The notes: generated from the sequence alone by a model not told the origin. A stretch of 32,102 nt of DNA from an uncultured Clostridia bacterium (GCA_934463175.1 CAKSIW010000022.1:1-32102); one strand, 5' to 3'. Shown: positions 17,928 to 26,360, counted from the first letter of the stretch. Program-made: numbers and translations.

Positions 17928-18050
17928 GGGGATAGGAAAAAACTACTGAGCCGTCAAGCTTCGCCTCAAGGCGCATTATGTATGCCTTCGGGTAACCCCA
18001 AACAGAAGCTTTGGCTCAGTTTGCCGATTTCAAGTTTTTCTCCGATCCCC
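17928..18050. repeat. Branched imperfect inverted repeat, possible structured RNA
   Basis: Begins one base after the addB stop. Outer arms GGGGATAGGAAAAAACT (17928-17944) and AGTTTTTCTCCGATCCCC (18033-18050) pair almost completely. A second pair follows: CTGAGCC (17946-17952) with GGCTCAG (18013-18019), then AAGCTTC (17956-17962) with GAAGCTT (18005-18011). Inside are a small hairpin AAGGC/GCCTT (17968-17988) and the odd palindrome GGGTAACCC. The result is a long closing stem with branched hairpins. Strand and function are unknown. It may be a non-coding RNA, a processed 3' end of addB mRNA, or a miniature repeat. Confidence 0.55.
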
Positions 18051-18061
18051 TTGGAAAAGCT

Positions 18062-18101
18062 AAGGCTGTTTAAAAAGTCAATTGACTTTTTAAACAGCCT
18101 T
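18062..18101. terminator. Perfect 40-bp palindrome, likely bidirectional terminator
   Basis: Two perfectly complementary 20-base arms meeting at TCAATTGA, with AAGGCTGTTTAAAAAG as the outer part of the left arm. It lies between convergent addB and prmA. The T-runs lie within the arms, so it can act as a terminator either way. There is no spacer loop, so it is also compatible with a palindromic insertion or repeat remnant. Confidence 0.6.
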
Positions 18102-18161
18102 CTTTGCTGCGCAGGCAACTGTGTTCCGTGCCATGCTGAAGTATACACGCGAAAGTGCCGT

Positions 18162-19133
18162 CTATAGCTTTTTGCATACCGCCGCCGACCATTCACCCAT
18201 GCGGCGAACCTTGACAACATCAAGTCCTGCATTTTTCAGTGCGCCGATAACCTCATCGGTGCGTTCCGCGATTATCCCAGAGGTGATAAACATCCCGTCA
18301 TCTTTCATGAAATCCTTTACAAAGCCCGACAGTGCAATAATCACGTCTGCGACAATATTCGCAAGAACAACATCATATTTCTTTGTCATAAGCTTTTCGC
18401 GGAGTGCCGAATCACATGTTATATCGCCGTCGAATCCGCGGTATATTTCCTTTGAAAGCCCGTTCAGCGCAAGGTTTGAATATGCGGTCTCAACAGCCAT
18501 AGGGTCAATGTCAACCGCGGCGGCATCCGCAGCTCCGAGAAGGAGCGCAATGACTGAAAGAATCCCCGAGCCGCAGCCAAGGTCAAGAATGCTGTCTCCG
18601 CTGCGGACATATTTCTCCAGCTCTTCAATGCACATGCGCGTGCTTTCATGAGAGCCTGTTCCGAAGCTCATTCCGGGGTTAATGACAAACCGTATGCGGT
18701 CGCTTTCGGGAATATCCGTTTCCCACTGCGGAACAACCAGAACCTTCTCTCCGATTTCAAGCGGCTTGAAATATTTTTTCCAGTTTTCCGACCAGTCCTC
18801 ATCACGCATATCGGCAAGGTGAACCTCAAGGCTGCCGAGAATGCCGTCAGAGTCGCCGCGGCGCAGCTTCCCGAGCATATCGCAAACCGCGTCAAGCTGC
18901 ACCTTGCCGTTGTCATCTGCCGAGAAATAAAGTGTGATGCAGCTGTCAGCGTCCTTCAGACGCTCCAGCTCCTCGTCAACATAGTCCCAATATTTGCGGT
19001 TGTTTTCGAGAAAGTCGCGGAAATCCTCCTTGTCGCTTATCTCAAGTCCCGATATTCCCATGTCATAGAGCGCGGCGCAAACTGTGTCCACGCCCTCGCT
19101 TTTTGTGGTTATTTTTGCTTGAATCCAGTCCAT
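18162..19133 (-). CDS. prmA: Ribosomal protein L11 methyltransferase
   Basis: A 323-residue SAM-dependent methyltransferase that methylates ribosomal protein L11. The N-terminal substrate domain (about 1-120, MDWIQAKITTKSEGVDTV) is followed by FVINPGMSFGTGSHESTRM, the SAM loop ILDLGCGSGILSV, the acidic AAAVDIDPMAVETA and YDVVLANIVADVI. Length is normal. The ATG follows CGGAGAT. It is the last gene of the heat-shock operon, 14 bases after dnaJ, an order common in Clostridia. A 40-bp palindrome downstream probably ends the transcript. Confidence 0.95.
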   Translation of the reverse strand: MDWIQAKITTKSEGVDTVCAALYDMGISGLEISDKEDFRDFLENNRKYWDYVDEELERLKDADSCITLYFSADDNGKVQLDAVCDMLGKLRRGDSDGILGSLEVHLADMRDEDWSENWKKYFKPLEIGEKVLVVPQWETDIPESDRIRFVINPGMSFGTGSHESTRMCIEELEKYVRSGDSILDLGCGSGILSVIALLLGAADAAAVDIDPMAVETAYSNLALNGLSKEIYRGFDGDITCDSALREKLMTKKYDVVLANIVADVIIALSGFVKDFMKDDGMFITSGIIAERTDEVIGALKNAGLDVVKVRRMGEWSAAVCKKL

Positions 19134-19147
19134 AAATCAAATCTCCG

Positions 19148-20296
19148 TTATTTCAGAAAATCCTTCATCTTGTCGATGAAGCTTTTTCGGTTGTGATATT
19201 TTGCAGGCTCAACGGTATCGCCGAACTGTCTGAGAATGTCTTTCTGCTTCTCGGTCAGGTTTTTCGGCACTTCAACGCTGATTTTGACATATTGATCGCC
19301 GCGTGCGCCGCCCCCGTGAAGCTTGGGAACACCCTTTCCCTTGAGACGGAACACCGTTCCCGACTGCGTTCCTTCGGGAATGTTATATGTCACCTTGCCG
19401 TCAACGGTCGGAACCTGAACCTCAGCACCCAGCGCGGCTTCAACAAAGGTGATCGGGAAGTCGCACAGCACGTCATAGCCCTGACGCGTGAACAGCTTGT
19501 GTTTTTTCACTCTGACCGAAACCAGCAAATCTCCGTTCGGTCCGCCGTTCTTGCCGACATCTGCCTGTCCGCTGACCGAAATAATCTGTTCGTTGTCGAT
19601 TCCGGCAGGGATTCTGACCTTCACTTTTCTTGATTTGCGGATTGCACCTGTTCCGCGGCAGCTCTTGCACGGATTTTTGATTACCTTTCCGGTGCCGCCG
19701 CACGCAGAACACGTTCCGACGCTCTGAAAGCTTCCGAACGGTGTTCTCTGAACGGTTTTCACCTGTCCTGTTCCGTGACATGCTCCGCAGACCGAGGCAC
19801 TCGTGCCGCTCTCGGCACCGCTGCCGCCGCACGAATCGCATTTTTCCATACGGCTGACATTCAGCTCGATTTCACAGCCGAAGCAAGCCTGTTCAAAGGT
19901 CAGGTCAATGTTATACCGAAGGTCGCGTCCCTTCTGAGGAGCGTTCGGGTTGCGTCTTGACTGTCCGCCGAAGCCGCCGCCGAAGAAGGAACTGAATATG
20001 TCACCCAAATCGTCAAAACCGCCGCCGCTGTAGCTATATCCGCCACCGCCGCCTGCCTGCGGGTCAACGCCTGCATGACCGAACTGATCATATCGCTGTT
20101 TCTTTTCGGGGTTGCTCAGAACCTCATATGCCTCGTTTGCCTCCTTAAACTTTTCAGCAGCTTCAGCCGCCTTGTCACCCGGGTTCAGGTCGGGGTGATA
20201 TTTCTTTGCAAGCTTTCGGAATGCCTTTTTAATTTCGTCCTGTGAGGCACTCTTGTCAACACCGAGAACCTCATAATAATCTCTTTTTTCAGCCAA
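19148..20296 (-). CDS. dnaJ: Chaperone DnaJ (Hsp40)
   Basis: A co-chaperone of about 382 residues that delivers clients to DnaK and stimulates its ATPase. The J domain has KRDYYEVLGVDKSA and the HPD triad in KKYHPDLNPG. A Gly-rich linker (GGGGGYSYSGGGF) follows, then a zinc-binding region with four CxxCxGxG-type repeats (CDSCGGSG, CGACHGTG, CSACGGTG, CKSCRGTG). The C-terminal substrate domain is complete. No ATG exists at the N-terminus. TTG at 20296 gives the usual (M)AEKRDYYEVLG and is preceded by GGTGAT, which can pair with the 16S rRNA tail; TTG at 20308 and GTG at 20305 are alternatives. Confidence 0.95.
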   Translation of the reverse strand: MAEKRDYYEVLGVDKSASQDEIKKAFRKLAKKYHPDLNPGDKAAEAAEKFKEANEAYEVLSNPEKKQRYDQFGHAGVDPQAGGGGGYSYSGGGFDDLGDIFSSFFGGGFGGQSRRNPNAPQKGRDLRYNIDLTFEQACFGCEIELNVSRMEKCDSCGGSGAESGTSASVCGACHGTGQVKTVQRTPFGSFQSVGTCSACGGTGKVIKNPCKSCRGTGAIRKSRKVKVRIPAGIDNEQIISVSGQADVGKNGGPNGDLLVSVRVKKHKLFTRQGYDVLCDFPITFVEAALGAEVQVPTVDGKVTYNIPEGTQSGTVFRLKGKGVPKLHGGGARGDQYVKISVEVPKNLTEKQKDILRQFGDTVEPAKYHNRKSFIDKMKDFLK

Positions 20297-20339
20297 ATCA
20301 ATCACCAACTATCAATCAAGTATTTAAGTAATATGCGAA

Positions 20340-20372
20340 ATTCTCCGCCCCGATTGATTCGGGGCGAAGAAT
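20340..20372 (-). ncRNA. Intercistronic hairpin between dnaK and dnaJ
   Basis: In the minus-strand transcript ATTCT-T-CGCCCCGA pairs with TCGGGGCG-G-AGAAT around the loop ATCAA, with one U-G wobble, giving 14 continuous pairs. No U-run follows, so it is not a standard terminator. It more likely protects or processes the 3' end of the dnaK section of the mRNA, lowering dnaJ output relative to dnaK. This role is inferred. Confidence 0.6.
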
Positions 20373-20394
20373 CCGCCTTGCAATAATCCGAAAA

Positions 20395-22248
20395 TTATTT
20401 ATTGTCGTCATCAACAACCTTATAGTCAGCGTCAACAACGTTATCATCAGCCGCACCGCTCTGTGCGTTCTCCGCACCGCCCTGCGCCTGCTGCTGTGCC
20501 TGCTGAGCTTGAGCCGCATCGGCATAGAGCTTTGATGAAATGTCATAGAACTTCTTTGAAACAGCCTCGGTCTGTGCTTTAACAGCTTCAACATCAAGGT
20601 CGGCTGCCTTCAGCATTTCCTTCAGCTTGTCAACCTCAGCCTGTATTCCTGCCTTTTCATCTGCCGAAACCTTGTCGCCGAGATCTGTGAGCGTTTTTTC
20701 TGTCTGATATACAATGTTGTCAGCTGCGTTTCTCGCGTCAATGCTTTCCTTTTTCTTTTTATCTTCTGCCGCAAACTGCTCCGCTTCCTTGACAGCCTTT
20801 TCAATGTCCTCATCGGAGAGGTTTGTGCTTGAGGTGATTGTAATATCCTGTGAATTGCCCGTGCCCATATCCTTTGCGGTGACATGAACAATGCCGTTTG
20901 CGTCAATGTCAAACGAAACCTCAATCTGCGGAACACCGCGCGGTGCCGGCGGAATGTTGTTCAGGCTGAAGCGTCCGAGGGTTTTGTTTCCTGCCGCCAT
21001 CTCACGCTCGCCCTGAAGAACATGAACCTCAACACTTGTCTGTCCGTCTGCCGCAGTTGAGAACACCTGACTCTTCTTGGTCGGGATTGTTGTGTTTCTG
21101 TCGATAATCTTTGTGAACACGCCGCCCATTGTCTCAATTCCGAGTGAAAGCGGTGTTACGTCCAGCAGAACGAGGTCATCAACATCGCCTGCAAGAACGC
21201 CTGCCTGAATGCTTGCACCGATTGCAACGCACTCATCGGGGTTAATGCCCTTGTGCGGCTCCTTGCCCGTCAGTCTCTGAACAGCTTCCTGAACAGCGGG
21301 GATTCTTGACGAACCGCCGACAAGCAGAACCTTGTCAATCTCGGACGGAGAAATGCCTGCATCGCGGAGAGCGTTCTGTGACGGACCCATTGTTGCTTCA
21401 ACCAGATCCGCTGTCAGCTCGTTGAATTTCTGTCTTGTGAGAGTCATATCAAGATGCTTCGGACCGCTTGCGTCGGCTGTGATGAACGGGAGGTTTATGT
21501 TTGTGGACATAACGCCGGACAGCTCGATTTTTGCTTTTTCCGCAGCTTCCTTAAGACGCTGGAGTGCCATTTTGTCGGCTTTGAGGTCAATGCCGTTTTC
21601 CTTCTGGAACTCAGCAGCCATATAATCAATGATTTTCTGATCGAAGTCATCGCCGCCGAGACGGTTGTTTCCGCTTGTTGCAAGAACTTCAAAAACGCCG
21701 TCGCCGATTTCAAGAATTGACACATCGAATGTTCCGCCGCCGAGGTCATATACCATGATTTTCTGGTCGGTGTCCTTGTCAAGACCGTATGCAAGTGCTG
21801 CCGCGGTCGGCTCGTTTATGATTCTGAGAACTTCAAGCCCTGCAATCTTGCCTGCGTCTTTTGTTGCCTGACGCTGTGCATCGCTGAAATATGCCGGAAC
21901 GGTTATGACAGCCTGTGTGACTGTCTCGCCGAGATAGCTCTCCGCGTCGGATTTCAGCTTCTGAAGAATCATTGCGGAAATCTCCTGGGGAGTGTATTTT
22001 TTGCCTTCAATTTCAACCTTATAGTCTGTGCCCATTTCGCGCTTGATTGAACTGATTGTGTTCGGGTTTGTGATCGCCTGTCTTTTTGCAACCTGACCGA
22101 CAAGTCTCTCGCCCGTCTTGGTGAATGCGACAACCGACGGTGTTGTTCTCGCACCCTCGGGGTTTGCAATGACGGTCGGTTCTCCGCCTTCCATCACGGC
22201 AACGCATGAGTTTGTTGTTCCCAAGTCAATACCAATAATTTTTCCCAT
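20395..22248 (-). CDS. dnaK: Chaperone DnaK (Hsp70)
   Basis: A 617-residue ATP-dependent chaperone. The ATPase domain starts GKIIGIDLGTTNSCVAVMEG and includes AYFSDAQRQATKDAGKIAGL-type motif, VYDLGGGTFDVSIL and VLLVGGSSRIPAVQ. The substrate domain follows DVTPLSLGIETMGG. The C-terminus ends in an Ala/Gln-rich tail and the acidic DADYKVVDDDNK. Length matches Firmicute DnaK. ATG at 22248 follows AAAGGT. It is third in the HrcA-controlled operon, 48 bases after grpE, with a stable hairpin before dnaJ. Confidence 0.98.
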   Translation of the reverse strand: MGKIIGIDLGTTNSCVAVMEGGEPTVIANPEGARTTPSVVAFTKTGERLVGQVAKRQAITNPNTISSIKREMGTDYKVEIEGKKYTPQEISAMILQKLKSDAESYLGETVTQAVITVPAYFSDAQRQATKDAGKIAGLEVLRIINEPTAAALAYGLDKDTDQKIMVYDLGGGTFDVSILEIGDGVFEVLATSGNNRLGGDDFDQKIIDYMAAEFQKENGIDLKADKMALQRLKEAAEKAKIELSGVMSTNINLPFITADASGPKHLDMTLTRQKFNELTADLVEATMGPSQNALRDAGISPSEIDKVLLVGGSSRIPAVQEAVQRLTGKEPHKGINPDECVAIGASIQAGVLAGDVDDLVLLDVTPLSLGIETMGGVFTKIIDRNTTIPTKKSQVFSTAADGQTSVEVHVLQGEREMAAGNKTLGRFSLNNIPPAPRGVPQIEVSFDIDANGIVHVTAKDMGTGNSQDITITSSTNLSDEDIEKAVKEAEQFAAEDKKKKESIDARNAADNIVYQTEKTLTDLGDKVSADEKAGIQAEVDKLKEMLKAADLDVEAVKAQTEAVSKKFYDISSKLYADAAQAQQAQQQAQGGAENAQSGAADDNVVDADYKVVDDDNK

Positions 22249-22296
22249 AATATCAAGACCTTTCTTTATATTTTATGTTATATGAGCAATATGCTC

Positions 22297-22848
22297 CTAA
22301 TTTGCAACCTTTACCATAGAGTGTCTCACAACTCTGTCTTTATACATATATCCTGTCATAAGCTCTTCGGAAACCGTGTTTTCACCGAAATCTCCGTTCT
22401 CCTCGTGCATGACAGCATTGTGCTTTTCGGGGTCGAACACTTCTCCGACTGCCGCGATCGGCGTCACACCGATTGATGTTAAAACATCATCAAGCTGCTT
22501 CACAATCATTTTCACGCCGTCCGAGAGCTGCGCCTCGCCGTCCGTGCTTTCGGCAGCCGCAACCGCGCGTTCAAGGTTATCCTTGACGGGCAGCAGCTTT
22601 TCAACCGTGTCGCACACCGCCATTGCGTAAAGCTCCTCGCGTTCCTTTGCGGTTCGTTTTTTATAGTTGTCAAACTCCGCAGCATGGCGGATCAGCTTAT
22701 CCTTCAGCTGCTCAACCTCTGCCCGGAGAGTGTCCTCGGCGCATTCGACAGCTTCTGCCGCCTCCTCAAGGGTTTCCTCATTTTCCGCTGTTTCAGGCTC
22801 TGCAATTTCCTCTGATGTGATGTCCTTGTTTTCGTTTGTATCTGTCAA
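22297..22848 (-). CDS. grpE: Nucleotide exchange factor GrpE
   Basis: A 183-residue partner of DnaK that releases ADP. The acidic N-terminus (many Glu) is followed by a coiled coil (EVEQLKDKLIRHAAEFDNYKK region, about 63-85) and the C-terminal beta domain with GEVFDPEKHNAVMHEE. It starts at TTG 22848, which overlaps the hrcA stop (TTGA), so translation is probably coupled. AAGGAG lies about 10 bases upstream, within the end of hrcA. The rare start codon may limit GrpE relative to DnaK. Confidence 0.93.
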   Translation of the reverse strand: MTDTNENKDITSEEIAEPETAENEETLEEAAEAVECAEDTLRAEVEQLKDKLIRHAAEFDNYKKRTAKEREELYAMAVCDTVEKLLPVKDNLERAVAAAESTDGEAQLSDGVKMIVKQLDDVLTSIGVTPIAAVGEVFDPEKHNAVMHEENGDFGENTVSEELMTGYMYKDRVVRHSMVKVAN

Positions 22849-23936
22849 TTCAATTCATCTCCTTGTTCTTGATTCTCCGTGCTGCCCAAAAGCTTTTGCG
22901 CACCGTCTGAGCTCTTTGTGAATGAGCCGCTGATTTGCGATGTGAAAAACTCCAGCGCGGATATGATTTTCGGATAATCCATTCTTGCGGGTCCCAGAAC
23001 TCCGAGAATCCCGACAAGGTTTCCCGTTGCCCTGTACGGCGAAAGAATCACGCTGTTCCCTTTAAGCTCGGGAATCGGGATTTCATCACCGATCAGAACC
23101 TTTGTTCCGCCAATCGGCGATGCCTCCATGACGATCCGCGTCAGATTATCCTTGTTTTCAACAACCTCAAAAAGCTCTCTGACCTTTTCAACATTGCTGT
23201 ATTCCGGAAAACGGAATATGTTTGAAAGCCCGTCGATGAACACCTGCTTTTTGTCAATCTCGGAAACCGCTTCATGAACCAGCTCCATGACCGAGGTCAG
23301 GATTTCAAAGTTCCGCCCGATTGCCATGCGGACCTCCATTATGTTTGAAAGGTTTATTTCGGAGAGTGTCAGCCCTGCAAGATTCTCGTTGAGAATGTGC
23401 GTCAGCTGCTGTGCAAATTCCTCCGATATGTCACGGTCAAGGCGGAGCAGCTTGTTTTTAATCAGCCCCGATTTATCGGATATAATCAGCATGACCGTGC
23501 GTGCGTCAATTCTGACAAGCTTCAGATTTTTAACCACGCTTGCCTCTGTTCCGGGAAGAACCCCGATGACCGGCAGCCCCGTGATTCCCGAAAACGCTGC
23601 GGCAACGTCGCGCACGATTTTTTCAAGCTCCTGCTTTTTCAGGCTTGACGCCTGCTTGATTTTCTCAATCTCGCCTGCGGTCATTTCGTATTTTTCCATG
23701 AGCGAGTCAACATAAAGTCTGTAGCCGCCTGTTGACGGAACTCTTCCTGCCGAGGTGTGCGGCTGAATCAGCAGCCCCATCTCCTCCAGGTCGCCCATTT
23801 CGTTTCGTATGGTGGCGGCACTCAGGTTGAGCTCGGGCTTTTTTGATATGCTTCGTGACCCCACAGGCTCTGCTGTGTTGATGTAGTCCTCAACAATTGC
23901 CTGAAGAATCATCTTTTTTCTGTCATCTAAAGCCAT
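22845..23936 (-). CDS. hrcA: Heat-inducible transcription repressor HrcA
   Basis: A 363-residue repressor that binds CIRCE and controls class I heat-shock genes. The winged-helix N-terminus includes LQAIVEDYINTAEPVGSRS, LSAATIRNEMGDLEEMGL and HTSAGRVPSTGGYRLYVD. The dimerisation and inserted domains follow, with the C-terminal LVGILGVLGPARMDYPKII. Length is a little above the usual 340-350. The ATG at 23936 follows GGGAGGGAG. It is the first gene of its own operon and the operator lies 25 bases upstream, so it is autoregulated. Confidence 0.97.
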   Translation of the reverse strand: MALDDRKKMILQAIVEDYINTAEPVGSRSISKKPELNLSAATIRNEMGDLEEMGLLIQPHTSAGRVPSTGGYRLYVDSLMEKYEMTAGEIEKIKQASSLKKQELEKIVRDVAAAFSGITGLPVIGVLPGTEASVVKNLKLVRIDARTVMLIISDKSGLIKNKLLRLDRDISEEFAQQLTHILNENLAGLTLSEINLSNIMEVRMAIGRNFEILTSVMELVHEAVSEIDKKQVFIDGLSNIFRFPEYSNVEKVRELFEVVENKDNLTRIVMEASPIGGTKVLIGDEIPIPELKGNSVILSPYRATGNLVGILGVLGPARMDYPKIISALEFFTSQISGSFTKSSDGAQKLLGSTENQEQGDELN

Positions 23937-23960
23937 TTTACTCCCTCCCGCCGTTTTTTG

Positions 23961-23987
23961 TTAGCACTCACAAGAACAGAGTGCTAA
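23961..23987. promoter_or_regulatory. CIRCE operator (HrcA binding site)
   Basis: A perfect TTAGCACTC-N9-GAGTGCTAA inverted repeat. It lies between the hrcA promoter and its ribosome binding site, just downstream of the predicted transcription start, exactly where HrcA would block transcription. Confidence 0.97.
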
Positions 23988-23998
23988 TTACTGTATAT

Positions 23999-24027
23999 AA
24001 TATAGCACCGAAAAAGTGTTTTGTCAA
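23999..24027 (-). promoter_or_regulatory. Promoter of the hrcA-grpE-dnaK-dnaJ-prmA operon
   Basis: On the minus strand TTGACA (24022-24027) and TATATT (23999-24004) are spaced by 17 bases. Transcription would start near 23992, so the CIRCE element lies at the very 5' end of the mRNA. Confidence 0.88.
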
Positions 24028-24064
24028 TAGGTTTGGAAAAAAATATTAAAGAATTTTGTTTGTG

Positions 24065-24093
24065 TTGACATTTACCGCATTGAATAGTATAAT
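24065..24093 (+). promoter_or_regulatory. Promoter of proB and the MATE gene
   Basis: A fully consensus sigma-A promoter: TTGACA (24065-24070), 17-base spacer, TATAAT (24088-24093). The leader to the proB ATG at 24125 is only about 25 bases, with GAGGTG as ribosome binding site. It diverges from the hrcA promoter with about 40 bases between the -35 elements; CIRCE is on the hrcA side. Confidence 0.9.
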
Positions 24094-24124
24094 TATTAAA
24101 TGAAATTTTAAAAGAGGTGCAAAA

Positions 24125-24931
24125 ATGGATTATTCGTCTTTCAAGGATCTGAAGCGCATTGTTGTGAAGGTTGGAACATCTTCGCTTACATATGAAACGG
24201 GAAAGCTTAACATAAAAAAAATAGAACGTCTTGTTCGCGTGGTTTCCGACCTCAAAAACCGCGGAATTGAGGTTGCACTGGTTTCGAGCGGTGCGGTCGG
24301 TGCGGGAATCGGCAGGCTGAATCTCGGCGAGAAGCCGTCCGACACGCGTTCAAAGCAGGCGCTTGCCGGAATCGGGCAGGCGGCTCTTGTCTCGATGTAT
24401 GACCGTTTCTTTTCGGAATACGGCTGCTGCACGGCGCAGGTGCTGCTGACAAAATTCATTCTTGAGGAGGAGCTGCGTTACAGAAACACGCAGAACACCT
24501 TTGAAAGAATGTTTGAATACGGCGTCATTCCGATTGTGAACGAAAATGACGTCATTTCAACATATGAGCTTGAATTCGGCGACAACGATACGCTGTCGGC
24601 GAACATTGCGGAGCTGATAGGCGCGCAGCTTCTGGTGATTCTTTCGGACATTGACGGATTTTATGACGCCAACCCCAATGAAAACCCGAATGCCGAGATA
24701 ATTCCTGTAATCCGCGGCATTGACGAAAAAATAATTGCGCTTGCGGGAGGCGCGGGAAGCCGGCGCGGCACAGGAGGTATGAGAACAAAGCTCAAGGCGG
24801 CGGAAATTGTGAATGCTGCCGGAATTGACATGATTATAACGAACGGCGCGGAGCCGGAACGGATTTATGACATTTTTGAGGGAAAACATGTCGGAACACT
24901 ATTTTGTGCGGAGGCGAAGAGGAATGGCTGA
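24125..24931 (+). CDS. proB: Glutamate 5-kinase
   Basis: A 268-residue amino-acid kinase that phosphorylates glutamate, the first step of proline synthesis. The kinase-fold landmarks are RIVVKVGTSSLTYE, VALVSSGAVGAGIGRL, KQALAGIGQAALVSMYD, IPIVNENDVIST, FGDNDTLSANIAEL and GTGGMRTKLKAAEI. It lacks the C-terminal PUA domain of longer ProB proteins, a length common in Firmicutes. The expected partner proA is not in the window; the next gene, overlapping by 8 bases, is a MATE transporter. The function call is firm from the motifs. Confidence 0.95.
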   Translation: MDYSSFKDLKRIVVKVGTSSLTYETGKLNIKKIERLVRVVSDLKNRGIEVALVSSGAVGAGIGRLNLGEKPSDTRSKQALAGIGQAALVSMYDRFFSEYGCCTAQVLLTKFILEEELRYRNTQNTFERMFEYGVIPIVNENDVISTYELEFGDNDTLSANIAELIGAQLLVILSDIDGFYDANPNENPNAEIIPVIRGIDEKIIALAGGAGSRRGTGGMRTKLKAAEIVNAAGIDMIITNGAEPERIYDIFEGKHVGTLFCAEAKRNG

Positions 24932-26291
24932 AAAAGTGAATAAAAAGCAGGGCGTTGATATGCTCAGCGGACCGTTTTTCGGAAAGCTGCTGTCCTTTGC
25001 GCTGCCTCTCATGGCAACGGAAATTTTGCAGATTGTGTATAATGCTGCGGACGTCATTGTTGTCGGAAAGTTTGCCGGACGTGAATCGCTGGCGGCGGTC
25101 GGTTCGACAAGCTCACTCATAAATCTCATTCTGAATCTGTTTTTCGGACTGGCAACGGGAACAGGGGTTGTCACGGCGAATCTGATCGGTGCCGAGGATC
25201 ACAAAAGACTGACGCGGAGCGTTCACACCGCAATGCTGACCAGTGTCATCTGCGGCGTGTTTGTCGGTGTGTTCGGGTTTTTCTTTTCGGAGTTTTTCCT
25301 TCAGCTCATGGATTCTCCCGATGATGTCATCGGACTTTCAACGCTGTATCTGAAAATATATTTTCTCGGTGCGCCTGCGTCAATGGTATATAATTTCGGT
25401 GCGGCAATCATACGTTCAAACGGCGACACGAAACGTCCTCTCGCAATTCTTGCGGCTTCGGGCATTGTCAACGTGGTTCTGAATCTCGTGCTGGTCATTC
25501 GGTTTCATCTGGACGTTGCAGGTGTTGCAATCGCGACGATAATTTCGCAGTATATTTCAGCTGTGTTTGTGGTTCTCAGACTGAGAAAGTTGCCAGAGGA
25601 ATGCCGCCTGTCTCTCAGAAAGCTTCATATATATAAGGAAGAACTGAAGCAGATTATCACAATCGGTCTGCCTGCAGGGATTCAGGGAGTGATGTTCTCA
25701 CTCTCAAACGTAATCATACAGTCCGCGGTGAACTCGTTCGGGGCGGTTGCGGTTGCAGGTTGCAGCGCGGCGGTGAACATTGAAGACTTTCTGTATATGT
25801 GTGCAAATGCGGTTTCGCAGACGGCGATGGCCTTCACCTCTCAGAATATGGGAGCGGTGAGATATGACAATGTTGGGAAAATATATAAGAGATGTGCCCT
25901 GCTTACCACGATTGTAACTCTTCTGCTGATGGCGGCAGCTCTCATATTTCCGTCGCAGATAATCGGAATGTTTTCAAATGATGCAGATGTCATCAGAGTC
26001 GGGGTTGAACGTGCATATGTTGTCATCAGCTTTTATGCCGTCTGCTCGCTTATGGATCTTGCGGCATGTCAGCTGCGCGGAATGGGAAAATCGTTTGAGG
26101 CAATGCTGATAACGCTGCTCGGTTCGTGCGGAATACGTATTTTCTGGATTTATGCAATTGTTCCGATGAAGCACACGCTTTCAAATGTTTTTGTTTCCTA
26201 TCCCGTTTCGTGGACGATTACTTTCATTGTTTTGCAGATTTGCTGCATTATGACAATGAAGAAAATCCGCTCTGCGGAAAAAATGCATTAA
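24924..26291 (+). CDS. MATE family efflux transporter
   Basis: A roughly 455-residue membrane protein with about twelve hydrophobic helices in two halves. Typical MATE features are FALPLMATEILQIVYNAADVIVVGKFAG near the N-terminus, AAVGSTSSLINL, IIRSNGDTKRPLAI in the first half and LRGMGKSFEAML in the second. It should export drugs or metabolites by cation antiport. The ATG at 24924 was preferred over an in-frame start at 24867 inside proB because GGAGG lies 9 bases upstream (24910-24914) and the N-terminus then begins MAEKVNKKQGV. It overlaps the proB stop by 8 bases, so the two are translated from one mRNA; no metabolic link is evident. Confidence 0.92.
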   Translation: MAEKVNKKQGVDMLSGPFFGKLLSFALPLMATEILQIVYNAADVIVVGKFAGRESLAAVGSTSSLINLILNLFFGLATGTGVVTANLIGAEDHKRLTRSVHTAMLTSVICGVFVGVFGFFFSEFFLQLMDSPDDVIGLSTLYLKIYFLGAPASMVYNFGAAIIRSNGDTKRPLAILAASGIVNVVLNLVLVIRFHLDVAGVAIATIISQYISAVFVVLRLRKLPEECRLSLRKLHIYKEELKQIITIGLPAGIQGVMFSLSNVIIQSAVNSFGAVAVAGCSAAVNIEDFLYMCANAVSQTAMAFTSQNMGAVRYDNVGKIYKRCALLTTIVTLLLMAAALIFPSQIIGMFSNDADVIRVGVERAYVVISFYAVCSLMDLAACQLRGMGKSFEAMLITLLGSCGIRIFWIYAIVPMKHTLSNVFVSYPVSWTITFIVLQICCIMTMKKIRSAEKMH

Positions 26292-26331
26292 ATAATATAT
26301 ACCCATAGTTAAAATTTTGTCAAAAAAACAG

Positions 26332-26360
26332 TTGCCAATTTTGAAAAACTGTGGTATTAT
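26332..26360 (+). promoter_or_regulatory. Promoter of the PEP carboxykinase gene
   Basis: TTGCCA (26332-26337) and TATTAT (26355-26360) are spaced by 17 bases. The gene's ribosome binding site TAAGGAGGT follows, and the leader is about 27 bases. ACAGTT and AACTGT flank the -35 element and spacer as a loose inverted repeat, possibly an operator. Confidence 0.75.

Noticed and set aside
17928..18050. Possible c-di-GMP riboswitch on the minus strand
   Set aside because: GGCAAAC and GGGGTTACC are present, but the hairpin expected between the conserved segments is missing, the order is wrong and no gene lies suitably downstream.
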